DNA of 64,000 bases from Blakeslea trispora (lineage: Eukaryota > Mucoromycota > Mucoromycetes > Mucorales > Choanephoraceae): positions 372,001 through 436,000 of the forward strand of contig JAIWNE010000001.1 in assembly GCA_025331445.1 (NCBI GenBank), in the 5' to 3' direction. The position numbers and the translations under genes were made by a program. The stretch's first letter is position 1; each line of letters opens with the position of its first letter. Of the stretch, positions 1 through 11,300 are shown one piece after another. The notes beneath the pieces are model-generated. The model searched no databases and had not been told where the DNA came from. It worked only from the letters and a program-made list of their open reading frames with translations.

Positions 1-83
1 GCGTGTTTGGCATTCTTCCCTTCATAGCCTCTAATCTAATGTAGTGTCAAAACATGACTTTGCTTGAATAAATGCATATTACT

Positions 84-547
84 TTACTGAACTTCTCTTA
101 TCATATTGATGATACGTTGAGGATTTGGTAAGGAATTGATTGTCTTGACACCTGCCAATGCACCTGAGATTAAACCTACTTGTGAACCCATAAGAAAACC
201 ACCACCTACTACTGCGAGCAATTGAAAAGGATTGAATCGCTTTCGTTTGCCTTTTTTAAAAAAGTATATGATGAGTTTTGTGCTTCTTTTCATATATATA
301 TATGTGGGAGTTAATTACCAATTAAGAATGCAGTGGATGCACCTGCCATGCCTCCAGTATAAGCTATTATAAAAAAAAATGCTGTCAGCTTATATGTAAA
401 GCTCCATTTTTTTTTCCAAAGATATTTACTATGTGTCTGTAGCTGTCCTCTTGCTGTATCAATTGCTTTTACTTCTTGCTCGGACAAGTTGTGCTCCTTG
501 ACCTTTTCACGTACACGGGCATAAACGTCATCGTTAAGTGCTGCCAT
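84..547 (-). CDS. small two-span membrane protein, possibly OCIA-like
   Basis: Two reading frames join across a 68-nt intron (251-318, GTAATT...AAAAAG), giving about 130 residues. Exon 1 starts at the ATG at 547 and opens with a charged helical segment (LSEQEVKAIDTARGQ). A hydrophobic span follows (AFFFIIAYTGGMAGASTAFLI). Exon 2 carries a basic KRKRF stretch and a second glycine-rich span (AVVGGGFLMGSQVGLISGA), ending in a polar tail. The layout of a short acidic N-terminus with two small-residue-rich spans is reminiscent of OCIA-domain proteins of the mitochondrial inner membrane. That is a resemblance only; the family was not confirmed. A second possible start of the downstream frame at 293 would give a one-span protein, but the spliced form explains both frames better. 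It is a single small gene at the left edge with no linked partner. Confidence 0.6.
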
Positions 548-2540
548 TCTGTTGTTTGCTAGAATAAAACGTAAAAGGAAGAAAGGCTGCCCCAGTTGCT
601 GTGACGCTCTTTTTGGGAATATCCAGTTTCAAGTTCAGTAAAGCCAATAGGATTGCTAGAGTTCACACAATAGCATGAAGCTAACTCTGTGATACCAATG
701 TAACAGTTTTTTTTTTTAAAGAAAAGGTCATGGTACAAAGCATAAAGAGCAAGGCTTTAGCAAGTCTAGACCCAATGTTTATACTCAAAGTAACTCTTCT
801 TTATTACAAAAGATGATAGTCTTCATTAAGCTTAGTGTATTTCTCAGGAAATGTTTCTTTTTTTTTTCTGTTATATAAAACACTATTGGCTCAAGATGGT
901 TCAGATCAACTAAACTCACTTTTCTCTCATTTTGGTAAGTGTCTTGATAGTAGCGACTCGAGTGAGCTCTGGCAACTACATTCTCTTCTGGGGAAAGTAT
1001 AAGATGTTGTGAAATCATATGAAATCAAATAAAATATTACTGAACTTGCTAGCAGCACAATTCAAAATGTAACCATTTTCTCTTCCATTGTCTTTTTGTA
1101 TGCATTGTTATAAGCTCTTGGTGTTCTTCCATACAAACAGTAGTTTTTATGATCATTTCATTAGCTTATATTACTAGATTGAGACCTCTATGATGGCTTT
1201 TTTTTTTCATTGTTCAGTGAAATATGTATCTGATGTTTGTTTTTGTTTGAAAATTAGGGTATATAGATAATCTCCTTTGTATCATAAGAAGCGTTTGATA
1301 AATCATATGAATATTTTCAACAGTAATACTATGAACTCAATATCCGGAGCTTAGCTTTATTAAAAAACAAAAAGAAAAAGCGTAACTAGTTACGAAAAGA
1401 AAAAGAAAAAAGGGCCGAGAATTATTGAAGGATTTGACATATAAATCGCATATAAGTAGCAATCAGCATGATTGTTTCAAGCTTGTTTATCGGAGCTCTT
1501 GACTTCATACCGAATAAATAATTGATTAAAGAAAACATCATGAAAACATTTCTTTCTTTATTTTCAGTTAGAATCCATTGTTAGCAGATAACATAAATAG
1601 ATCATTGCAATATCTTGGAAAAAAACTTTTTATATATTATAGGGCGCTGAACAGACACTAATAGATATGCTATCAAATCAGGAAATTAAAGCATGTTGTT
1701 TGTGTCAACATGAGCCACTCTATTTAATCGTGTAATCTATGAGAGAACGCTGAGGATTAATCTATCTTAGTAACCGTATACTTGAGCTTGCCACTTTATG
1801 TATTATGTCTACCATAGAAACATTTGCTTCATGGTTTGTCATGAGATTTGACTTGTTCATTGTTTCGAGATCAAACATACAGGGACTTTTTTTCTGTAAC
1901 AAGAGGAGTATAACATGTCTTTTCTTTAACTTTGTTCAAGCCTTATTTCTGACGAGGCAAACTGTAAAAAGGATGTATATGAGTCTAATGGGAAAGAATG
2001 GTTATAAATGAAGTTATATAGTTAAATAAAGAAAATCAACAGGATCAAGTAGGTCAATAAGGGACCTCTTTTTATGTGTTATAACTCAGCATTGAGCAAA
2101 ATGTTGCAATGCAATAGATGTCAACATCATTTGATAAAGTAGTTTAATGCAACATTAAAGTCTAGAGCTTCTGTGTTTTTCTTCTCTGGATCTAGAGAAA
2201 ATAATAGTATGATATAGATCAAATGTACCACTACACCGAAAATCACATTAATAATGAAAAAATTATGCGCAAACTTTCCATTTTGTACTTAAGCTTTTAC
2301 AATCATATAAAGTAGTTTGATGACTCCTGTTACACAAGGTGGGTGTTGAAATAAGCCAAAAAAAAATGTCAAAATAATTAGCTGAAGTCTACGTTTCACT
2401 TAAATTTAATGAACTACCTTGCATAGAAATATAATGATTGACTTTTTAAAGAATGTTTTATTTTCTACTTTGAGCAAATATCTTTTTCTATGAGTGAACA
2501 GTTTCTGGCGAAGTCGAAAATCTCAATAAAAAACATATAT
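548..2540. other. intergenic, no supported gene
   Basis: About 2 kb of A/T-rich DNA with T and A runs. A 77-codon minus-strand frame (785-1018) and a 68-codon plus-strand frame (1805-2011) show no recognisable motif or splice logic and look like chance. A perfect 14-bp palindrome, CGTAACTAGTTACG, lies at 1381-1394 in an A-rich context. Confidence 0.6.
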
Positions 2541-4250
2541 CTATTTTTCAATAAAAGTATTTCTATATTTGAGTGGTACATTATCATCGTTAAAGTTCTC
2601 TTTAGCCCAAAAAGGTAGTTCAGTTTCATATTCCCAGCCGTTGGCAGCATATCGCCAAGCATGCAAAAAGATACAAAGCTGATCATAATTTTTACCCAAC
2701 ACAAGTGAAGCGCTACACTCTGAGCACCGTGTAGCATCTTGATCCAAAGCATCGTCTTGAGTTAATACAGGCTGTCCAGACTCATCCCATTCTTCCATGG
2801 GTGAATATTCGAATAGCTTGTCGACCAACAAACGAGCATCTTTATCTTCCATTCTTTCTCCGGGACGAATGAAAGGTGCCCATGATGTTCCACTGCCATA
2901 GAGCGGATCATTAGAAATGGGATATCCTAAATAACGGAGATGTACTCGAATCTGATGTGTACGGCCTGTCATTGGTTTGCAGCGTACCACACTTGTCTTT
3001 CCATTGTAACTAAGCCTCTCAAATTTGGTAACAGACGGCTTTCCGTCCTCATGAACATAGTTGACAGACATCTTGTGCGAGATACATTTGATAGGTGCAT
3101 CACACACAATCTCGCCACTTTCGATCAAAGCAAAATATCAGTTGTCTGAACAAACTCTTTTCCTTCTCCTATCATTTTCCACCAAAAAGAAAAACTTACT
3201 CTGGGAATTTGCCATCTACGCGGCATACATATTCTTTTCTTATGTTTCCTGCTGACATTTCTCGTTCGAGTTGCTTTGCTCTTGCTGAATTCCTTGCAAT
3301 CAACATGAGTCCAGAGGTGGGCAAATCAAGTCTATTAGCAGCTAACAAAAGACATGGAAAGTTAATTTCTGTTTTCCCTTTCTCAGTCGAAAAAAAGGTA
3401 TAAAGCAAACTTACGAAAAAGCCTGGACAAATTGCGCTCTTTTTTCAATACATGAATAACACTGTTATGTCTATAACGACCAGCTGGATGAACAGGAATT
3501 CCACCTGGCTTGTCCACTACAAACAAATCATCATCTTCATAAACAACTTTGATAGGTTGATCTGTACAGGGTGGCTCATGGCGATGGATCTTATGTCCAA
3601 TTACATCTGACGTCTTTACGATTGTATCTGCTGTTACTTTTTGATCATTGATGGTCAGCAATCCTCTTTCTATGGCATAACGCTATTTTTTTTTAAGATT
3701 GAAATAAGCAATTCCGATAAAGCAAAAATAAAATAAAATAAAAAGATCTTTACTTACATAATATTCTTCACTACGATCTCTAAATTCTGAAGCAAACACT
3801 TCCAGTAAACTCTTTCCAAGCCAACGTCCCTTTGCATAGGATTTGTATTCAAAATAGTAAGGCTCGACTTTTCGCATTTCTATTCAAAAACAAAATCGGT
3901 AAGCTGCTTCCAGGACAAAGATTGTATATGATGAGTACCATCTTCAAAAAAATAATGTGCAGTGTCCATATCATCTATATCTCGAAAATCATCATCTTTT
4001 CTTCTAGTCAATCTTTTCTCGGGAGGAATCTCTCTACTTTTTGCCCGTTGATAATAAGGATTCGTCTCTGCCATAAGACGCTTTCTTTCTGCCTTTTCTT
4101 CTTTTGTTTCCTTCTTCTTTGTCTTCTTCTTCTGAGGCTATTGTTGCTCATGTAAGTTTCTGTCCAGCTTCAAGCATTCTTCCGTCTTACTTCTTCAGGG
4201 ACCTCAAGGTCCTTCTTGTCTAGATCTCGCTTATGTTCTTCCAGGCTCAT
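2541..4250 (-). CDS. RluA-family RNA pseudouridine synthase (PUS9/RIB2/RPUSD2 type)
   Basis: Six exons join in frame (4191-4250, 3939-4131, 3758-3879, 3415-3682, 3200-3341, 2541-3117), total 1362 nt, 453 residues. The family isomerises uridine to pseudouridine; the PUS8/PUS9/RPUSD2 branch modifies tRNA position 32 or mRNA. After a Lys/Glu-rich N-terminus come the branch signature [20 protein letters not shown], an S4-like segment ([10 protein letters not shown]), [21 protein letters not shown], the catalytic-Asp motif [11 protein letters not shown], and [24 protein letters not shown]. The C-terminus has a Cys pair (CSEC) and HAWRY. The usual His of HRLD is Asn here, while the catalytic Asp is kept. 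No N-terminal deaminase domain is present, so it is PUS9/RPUSD2-like rather than a bifunctional RIB2. No obvious mitochondrial presequence is seen; the basic N-terminus would suit a nuclear or cytosolic enzyme. Confidence 0.93.
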
Positions 4251-5302
4251 TTTCTTTAATAATAAGAAAAAAGGAGAAAAAATAGAAAACACAGTCGCTG
4301 CTTGATTTAGTTTTTTTTTATTTGAAAAAGTTGGTTGAACTTTTGAGAAAGCAAAACTTCTTATTACTTGTTTGATATACAAAAGAGAGGTTGCTTGGGA
4401 GAAAGGTATACATTTCGACATGATTACTATCAAATACTTGTATTTGTTAAGTTCACTGAGTCCTTCTTACTCATTCTTTCTTTCTAGCAGTATCTTTTCT
4501 CCCTCTCTAGACAGAAAGAGTGGTAGTAAAAGCATCTTGAGTGAGTACACAAGCTCAATATTGCCATTTGAGGGGACACTCAACAAAAAAGTGAAAGAAA
4601 GTTTTTGTAAAGGCGAAAACCAAGCGGTTAGAGTGGGGAGGTCATCTGAGAAACACTCCAGTGATGGAGTTTAGATGCACTAGCCACATTGTCATGCAAA
4701 AGACGCCACCATGGTGTAAATGCTGCAGTTGGAAGGGTTAACTGCTAAAAAAAAAGGTTTCCGCCTAGAAGCGAAGGTCTTTCCACCAGTGGATCAAGTT
4801 CTCTCAAGAGTCAAATCCGGGTATGTTGAAGGAACTGAAGAGATTTCTTCCTCCAGCTATCCCAAAACCATCTGTGGTCAAGGCTTTCTCTTGCTGTTGA
4901 AGAAATTGCGAAAAATCTTTTTACAAGATTCAGTCTTCTTGAAGGTTGATTACCTAACTCATCCTATGTTTCAAACCCTTCTTTTCAGTGATCCTCTCTT
5001 TCTGGAATTCGAAACCTTGCTGCTCACTACCTGTCGCGAACAAGATTCACCTATTCCTTAAAGTGGCGAAGCAACATGGAAGGCTAATGAGTCTATTGCA
5101 AAAGACCATGAAAACATCTATGGAAATAACGTACCTTTAAATCGAGGCTTCGGTCGTTGAATCGTTCTTTTATTGTCAACAAGAAATATCGAACTATCGA
5201 CTAACGAATGGAAGCGAAAGAAAGTTACTCAAGAGTAATACCTGATTCACCAAGCAAAAGATATTAGAATGAACAAAGCCATTCTTAGTAGACTTCTTGA
5301 AC
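4251..5302. other. intergenic, with decayed coding-like DNA
   Basis: From about 4560 to 5300 the plus strand keeps long but interrupted open stretches (for example a 113-codon frame at 4720-5061, then in the same frame after a stop SGEATWKANESIAKDHENIY, and further on STNEWKRKKVTQE). Base composition is closer to coding DNA than to the surrounding spacer. No family could be named. It may be the remains of a transposon open reading frame, lying beside the inverted repeat at 5303-5517. Confidence 0.35.
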
Positions 5303-5517
5303 TAGAGACATATTCAAAAAGTTTCACCCTGAAATTTATCTGTGATTGACAACTATTCTGCAGGAAATAGACTTGCATGAATCAGGATGTCATGATCAGA
5401 AAGCTCTTTTTCTTCCCAAGCATACTATGACATCCTGATTCATGCAAGTCTATTTCCTGCAGAATAGTTGTCAATCACAGATAAATTTCAGGGTGAGACT
5501 TTTTGAATATGTCTCTA
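5303..5517. repeat. long inverted repeat, foldback MITE-like
   Basis: Two 91-bp arms (5303-5393 and 5427-5517) are reverse complements with a single mismatch (T versus C inside AAAAAGTTTCACC) around a 33-bp loop. Both outer ends are TA, as expected if the outer TA is a Tc1/mariner-type target duplication. There is no coding capacity. If transcribed, the RNA would form a nearly perfect 90-bp hairpin. The near-identity of the arms suggests a young insertion or gene conversion between arms. Confidence 0.85.
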
Positions 5518-5795
5518 CCTCTTTCTGAAAATGTTTATACGCTTGGTGTGAGTTGGTAAGTTGATTCCCTTACTGTTTCTAGCACATACATAGTAATTCC
5601 TCTGACTTAGATGCATCCCACTTGACAATTACAAGATTAGAGATCAAGTTCGAATCGGCACAGTCCAGGGAGTTCGGCAAAAAGTACTGACGTAATTTCC
5701 ACATTTATTATTACGCGTCTCAAATTCTTTGTCTTTTCTTCCTTACTTCTCAAATTCTTTACTTTATTGTTCTCAAGTTAAGTTCTCTATCTCTA
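5518..5795. other. spacer and probable promoter of the next gene
   Basis: Ordinary spacer, then a strongly pyrimidine-rich stretch from about 5715 to 5815 (repeated CTCAAATTCTTT and CTTTCTCTCTT motifs). Such tracts often precede start codons in this window, so this is probably the promoter/leader of the gene that follows. Confidence 0.4.
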
Positions 5796-7623
5796 TTGCT
5801 TTCTTTCTCTCTTAAATTCTATTCAAATGCTCCCCCACACTTCTCCACATTCAAAAAGTACTTTACTCAATGCGAAGAAAGTGATAATACTCCTTCCTTT
5901 GAAGGTTTCATAAAACAACACTTCCGCTTCTTGAGAAATCACGTTGATGAAAGCATGGGTAATTCTTTTGAAATCTGGCACGCATTATTCAAGAACAGCG
6001 GCCACCATCACTCGGTAGAAGCAGTAGGTTAAATTTAATTATGATTTAAAAAAGGTGAAATCACTCACTTTATTCATTTTTTAGACAACAGGCAATGCCA
6101 AAAGAGTATGGAATGAGTTGGTAAGTATAAAGAGCATCAGATACAGCATTTACTAATGCTTGATATTTTCCTAACATCAAAGGCCGCTACCAAGCAATTC
6201 CTGAGCTTTGTGACAGCTCATGTCACAAACGAGTAAGATTCTGTTTTTGAAAGAGAAAAAGAAACAAAAAGACTTATATTTGTTTGAATAGATTGGATGG
6301 CTTGAAGGAGAACCTTGCTTCTGATGCCACCATTGGCAAAAGGTTCAATGAGATTCGTTCTCAGATGATTGTGCATCTGAAAAGTAGAAAGACAGCAAAT
6401 CTTTCTACTGAGTTGGAAAGACTGATGTATGTATACAAGTTTCATATCCATGAAAATATAACTTTATTTTAAACTAACTTTTTTGTAGGATTGCACAAGG
6501 CATCTTGAAGCTGGACAAGGTGACATCTTTGTATATGGAGAATGCATTCGGAAAGAATGTTATCTCCAACTTCGCAAAGACAAAGAAGCAAGAGCTGTAC
6601 GGAAGACCAGCCAAACTTCCTGCAGCTCTTAATGCCGCTTTGGAGGTAAGCAAATGTTCATGTATTTCTTGCCTATCTATAGAAATATAACTAACCATGA
6701 ACATTGCAGTGCTTTGGTGACGATAGTGACCAGAAGTCGCTGAAGAAAAGTTGATGAAGATGGCCTTGGACGAAGAAGGCGGCCCCTCCCAAAGGGTTTT
6801 GGATGTCCTAATTGCATTGTACGTACTGTATATGACTTGTGACTGACAGAAAAACTAACGCGAATGTCCTTGTGTCTAGGGCTCAGCAGATGACTGTGAA
6901 GAAGAAGGAGATGAACGAGATGCGCTTGCAATCAGGCGCAATCAATTCGCTTTGTAATCTGTTCAAAGCAAGCGATTTTCATGAACCCCAAGGGTAAGTC
7001 AAAAAGATACAAAAAAATAAAAAAAAAAAAAGAATCGTTCAAAATGCAATCCTGACACTTGTTAAATAGGTACAACAAGGTCCTGTTCCCTGGCTGCCCT
7101 GCAGTTGAGAAGTGTCGTCCAGAAGTAGATGATCAAAAGCCCTACGTAAATCTTGTAGGTGAGATCAAAGGAGAAAGCAGTGAGAAAGAAGGCGTGTCTC
7201 TTGACACTTGTCGTCTTGGAGCATTTGGTCTCCACATGTTGTGGGAGTATAATCTGAAGCACTCCTTTGTATTCCAAGCCAAAGAAAGGTAAGAGATAGG
7301 CAATGCTTAGAATATGTGTATGTAAGCTAACCAAATCAATATGCCTAAAGGTTACATGCTTCGTCTGTCCTCTCTCCTTGGGCATCTGCCTCATGACAGA
7401 GGTAGAGTGTCTGAACTTACCGTCTACCTTTGACGAATTTGTTGACTTTGGCTCGCAAGTCAACAAATTGTACAATTTGGCATGTCTGTACGATCAGTAC
7501 TGTGTGCCAGGCGGAACTGTACAAGAAAAATGGTATCTACTGTCATACGAAGCTATCAAGCTGACATATGATGTAGATACCACTACCAAGGCTTCAACAG
7601 CTTTGGTAGGCAGTTCTTCCTAA
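5796..7623 (+). pseudogene. unrecognised multi-exon gene with frame breaks; possible PD-(D/E)XK-like motif
   Basis: At least eight exons with good splice sites can be chained, e.g. ...HHSVEA|TTGNAKRVWNEL|AATKQFLSFVTAH|...|IAQGILKLDKVTSLYM|...|GYNKVLFPGCPAVEKC. No in-frame ATG opens exon 1 (the ATG at about 5827 is in another frame), so the start is unknown. Between about 6727 and 6745 the frame must shift by one base (DDSD to VAEEKLMKMALDEE). Near 7290-7340 no splice joins the last two exons in frame. The segment RPEVDDQKPYVNLVGEIKGE has an acidic pair followed by E-x-K, the pattern of PD-(D/E)XK nuclease folds; this is inference from one motif. The last exon ends ALVGSSS. The family was not recognised; it may be lineage-specific. 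It could be a decaying copy, or a working gene with assembly indels. Confidence 0.6.
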
Positions 7624-7651
7624 GCTGCTTCAACAGAAATTAGTTTGTAAA

Positions 7652-7725
7652 AAATATTTTGTATATATGCTTCTTTTCTTTTTTTTTTAAATATTCTGTA
7701 TATATGCTTCTTTTCTTTTTTTTTT
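7652..7725. repeat. 37-bp tandem duplication in the 3' flank
   Basis: Two adjacent 37-bp units (7652-7688, 7689-7725) contain TATATATGCTTCTTTTC followed by T10 and differ at one base. They lie just after the stop codon at 7623, in the likely 3' untranslated or terminator region. A poly-C run (7747-7756) follows. Confidence 0.85.
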
Positions 7726-8112
7726 GTAAATATTAAATATGAATACCCCCCCCCCTTTGTTTATTTCATTTTATTTTGTTCTTGTTTCATTGAATCTTAG
7801 TTTAGCTTATAGTTTTGTGTAGACTGAAAAGAAACTTAACAATTTCCACATCGTTAATGCTGACAGGACGCGAACATGCAGTAGTTGCTTAACTTAATGG
7901 TAGCCAAAGATTTCCCTCAAACAGAGAATACCTTTGAATCAAACACCCTCCCCCTCCAGTTGAGCAAACACCGCTGTTATCTTGAGAAGTATACTTCAAG
8001 CCTGAAAGAAGGATGCTAATAAGGTACATCTGTTCCATAAGAGCAATACTTTGCGCATGGAATTTTATATTACGAGGGCAATATTCCTAAAAATCGACTC
8101 TGCTTTTCTTAT
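7726..8112. other. intergenic up to the retrotransposon insertion site
   Basis: About 390 bp of spacer with C-rich and T-rich runs; no gene is seen. It ends at the left copy of the 5-bp target duplication of the LTR element. Confidence 0.6.
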
Positions 8113-8117
8113 CGTGA

Positions 8118-8359
8118 TGTTGTATCCTGTGTGATTGTTATAATAAAGACTATCTGTAAGTACTTTTTGAGACTTTTGTATAGCTTTATTAAACTTCAAG
8201 AGTAGAAGAAGGTCTTAATAATACACAGGGGTCGCTATACTAATATATTTCACAATTGTCTATACATGGATGTTCGTGTTACTTTATACATCAGTATAAC
8301 TACAGAGTTACAAGTCAGATTTGATTAGGTATAGGATGCTATAGTCTCATTCTATAACA
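8118..8359 (-). repeat. 3' LTR of the Ty3/gypsy element
   Basis: 242 bp, identical by eye to the LTR at 13014-13255. Read in element sense it starts TGTTATAG and ends ATACAACA. It is the 3' LTR because the element is transcribed on the minus strand. Confidence 0.97.
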
Positions 8360-8373
8360 TTATCCCCTCCCAG
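8360..8373 (-). promoter_or_regulatory. 3' polypurine tract (plus-strand primer)
   Basis: In element sense the sequence CTGGGAGGGGATAA lies directly against the 3' LTR. This is the expected position and composition of the polypurine tract that primes plus-strand DNA synthesis. Confidence 0.85.
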
Positions 8374-8393
8374 GTATTTTCATACCGTCAAAT

Positions 8394-11300
8394 TTAAGAA
8401 CGTTTTGTTCTTTTCTTTGTTTTGGAGAATTGGGAAGTTTTTTTCCTTTTGCCTGAGTTTTCCTTTGTTACCAGCTCACTGAGTAAACGCTTATTGGCTT
8501 TGTTTACAGCTGTTCTTCCTTCAGGACTTACACCTATTCTTTGCCAATATTGGGTGATAAATCTTGGATCGGCGAAGTCGTTTTCAGAAACCCATTCATC
8601 CAGAGATGAATCCTCTCCTTCCCATCTTACAAGAAAATGGTATTTGCCGTCAATAGTTTTATGCTTCAAAATGGCTTCTACCTCACGGAATTCACCGTGT
8701 CCTTTAGGTAATTCGTTTGAAACCATTTTGAGTAGAGACGGAGGATAGTTTTTGGTTTCTAGCTCTCCTTTTTCATTTTCTAGTACATAAGTACCAGCGG
8801 AGGTGACTCTCTTTACCGTATATGGTCCAAGCCAGTTTGGGTCCAGTTTACTTTTCTTGCCTGAGACCTTCACCATTACAATTGCACCGACAGGTATTTC
8901 TACTATGCGGTGTGTGGCATCAAATCGATTTTTCATTTTTTCTGTGACGAACAATGTTCTTTCGTGTATTGCAGGTAGTACAATTTCAGAGATTTTTTGC
9001 AATAATTGATTTATGTCTTTTTGTCTTGGTTCTTCTTTGATCTTTCCATAATCTTCAAAGTCATTCGCGTCTCTCCCAAACATCAGAGTAAAGGGGGGTG
9101 TCTTGGTACGCTCAATATACTTCGTGTTTATGAACAGTTGAGTTGACTTTACGTAGATATCCCAATCAGCTTTAGAGCCTTTCACTTGCTTTGAGATGGC
9201 TTGAACAGCGGCTTGAATCTGTCTTTCAACAGCACCATCTGCTCTACTATGATATCTAGATATTAAAGAATGCTCGAAGCCAGCGTGTTCTTTAAAAGTC
9301 CTCATAACCTGATTCACGAATTCAGTACCATTGTCAGATTGTAGACGACGAAAGGGGCCAAAAGTACAGAATACATCTAGTACTTCTTTGGCAATTGTCA
9401 CAGATGATTTATCTGGAATTGCTCTTAAGATGCAGAATTTGGTAGCTATATCTACCATTACTAAGAGATAGTTGTTCCCGTTCTTTGACGTTGTGAAAGG
9501 GCCAGTTAAATCTATGACCCAATGGTCACCAGGAAGTTTAGCAACTATTGGTCTCAAGGGATGGAAGCCATCTTTCTTGATCGAATACATTTGACAAGGA
9601 ATGCATTGTTTTACCAACTCTACAGCATCATTTTTTAAATTCGTCCAGTATATGCCTTTTCTTCGAAGTGCTCGATAGATTGCATCAGATCCAAAATGAC
9701 CTTTGACATGTTCATGCATTAATAAGAGTTTTCTCTCTTTGGCATCTGGAGGAGTCAAGTATTCACCACTATCCAATTTTGGAAAGGTTTCTTTAGTGGC
9801 TGCTCGATTCATCAAAATGCTCTTTTCATCCGAATTATCCCCTCCCAGTTCGTTTGCACTATCAAGCTCATACAAGCGAGAGAGCGTATCTGGTAGAATA
9901 TTACGCGTACCAGGCAAATGAACGACTGTGAAATCATACTGCAAGATGGTATCAAACCAAGCAATCATCATAGAATTGGCAATGCGTTGCGTATGTAGAT
10001 AAGTGAGAGCTTTGTGGTCGGTGAACATAGTGAAATGCGAGCCATATATATATTTATGGAAAACTTTGAGAGCGTAAACGATGGCTAGTAGCTCACGTTT
10101 AGTTACTGAGTAATTTTTTTCGCTCTTTGACAAGCTTTTGGCCATAAAGGAGATATACTTAATTTCATCCCCATATTGTTGGAAAAGGACAACCCCGATA
10201 CCCGTATCACTGGCATCCGTGGCTATGCAGAAGGGATGGTTAAGATCAGGATAGGATAAGCGAAGATCATGTAGTAATACAAGTTTGAGGTGATCAAAAG
10301 CTTGCTGATGTATGGGTGTCCATATTTTATACAAACTTTTGCGATTACGGAGTTCATCTAATGGAGACATCAATTGTGATGCATTAGGAATCAGATTACG
10401 GAAGTAATTGATTAGTCCTGTATATCTCATAATGTCTTTGCCCGTCTTGGGAACAGGAAATTCAAGAACATTAATGAGTTTTCTACGATCCATTGCGATA
10501 CCCTTAGGCGTTATATGAAAACCAAGCAAAAAGATTTTGTTTTGAAAAAATTTACATTTTTTAGGATTCAGTCTAAGGTTGACTTCTGTGAGCCTTTGTA
10601 TGACCTTTTTGACATGGATTTTATGCTGCTCAATGTTATCACTTTTGATGACTATATCGTCAACAAAACAACTCACATAGGGCATGTTCTGCAGAGCAAT
10701 ACTCATTGTTCTTTGCATAATTGAAGATACATGCTTTAGGCCAAATACAGTACCAATAGGTGTGTATTGGATGCCTCTCCATGTAAAGCTGAGTTTATGT
10801 GCATCATTTTCATTAAGCTTAAGTGAATTGAAAGCAGACTTGAGATCTAAGGTGCTGTATACTTTTGCATCTTTTAAATCCATAAAGATATCGTTTATCA
10901 AAGGTAAGGGCATTCGGTCAATTGACTGAAGGAGAGCGTTGATATGTCTTGGATCATGACACACTCTGTATCCAGTAACCTCACCTTTACCATTTGTTTT
11001 CTTCACGACAGTAATAGGACAATTCCATTCTGTATTTGCGGAAGCGATTCTTATGAATTTCTCATCCAACCATGTTTGGATTCGCTCATCAACTACTTTA
11101 TGATAGATGTAGGGGACTTCATACGGACGACGGAAAGCAGTGACATTGGCAGGAGTATTGAGAGAGACTATGCTCTCCGGAATAGTGCAGAAGGCGCCTT
11201 TAGGGATCGCTTGATTGCTTTCAATAAAGGGTTTAATGTATTTATGACATAAGTCATACTCTTCTGGATTACAAGCAGGGCAATCCTCTAAGAGAAGATT

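Noticed and set aside
785..1018. 77-codon minus-strand frame
   Set aside because: No motif or splice partner, and it contains translated A/T runs.
4610..4700. Possible tRNA with long variable arm (AGCGGTTAGAG, then ACTCCA/TGGAGT stem)
   Set aside because: No T-arm GGTTCRA sequence, no acceptor stem and a poor A box.
5620..5670. GTTCGAATC resembling a tRNA T-loop
   Set aside because: No A box or acceptor stem upstream at tRNA distance on either strand.
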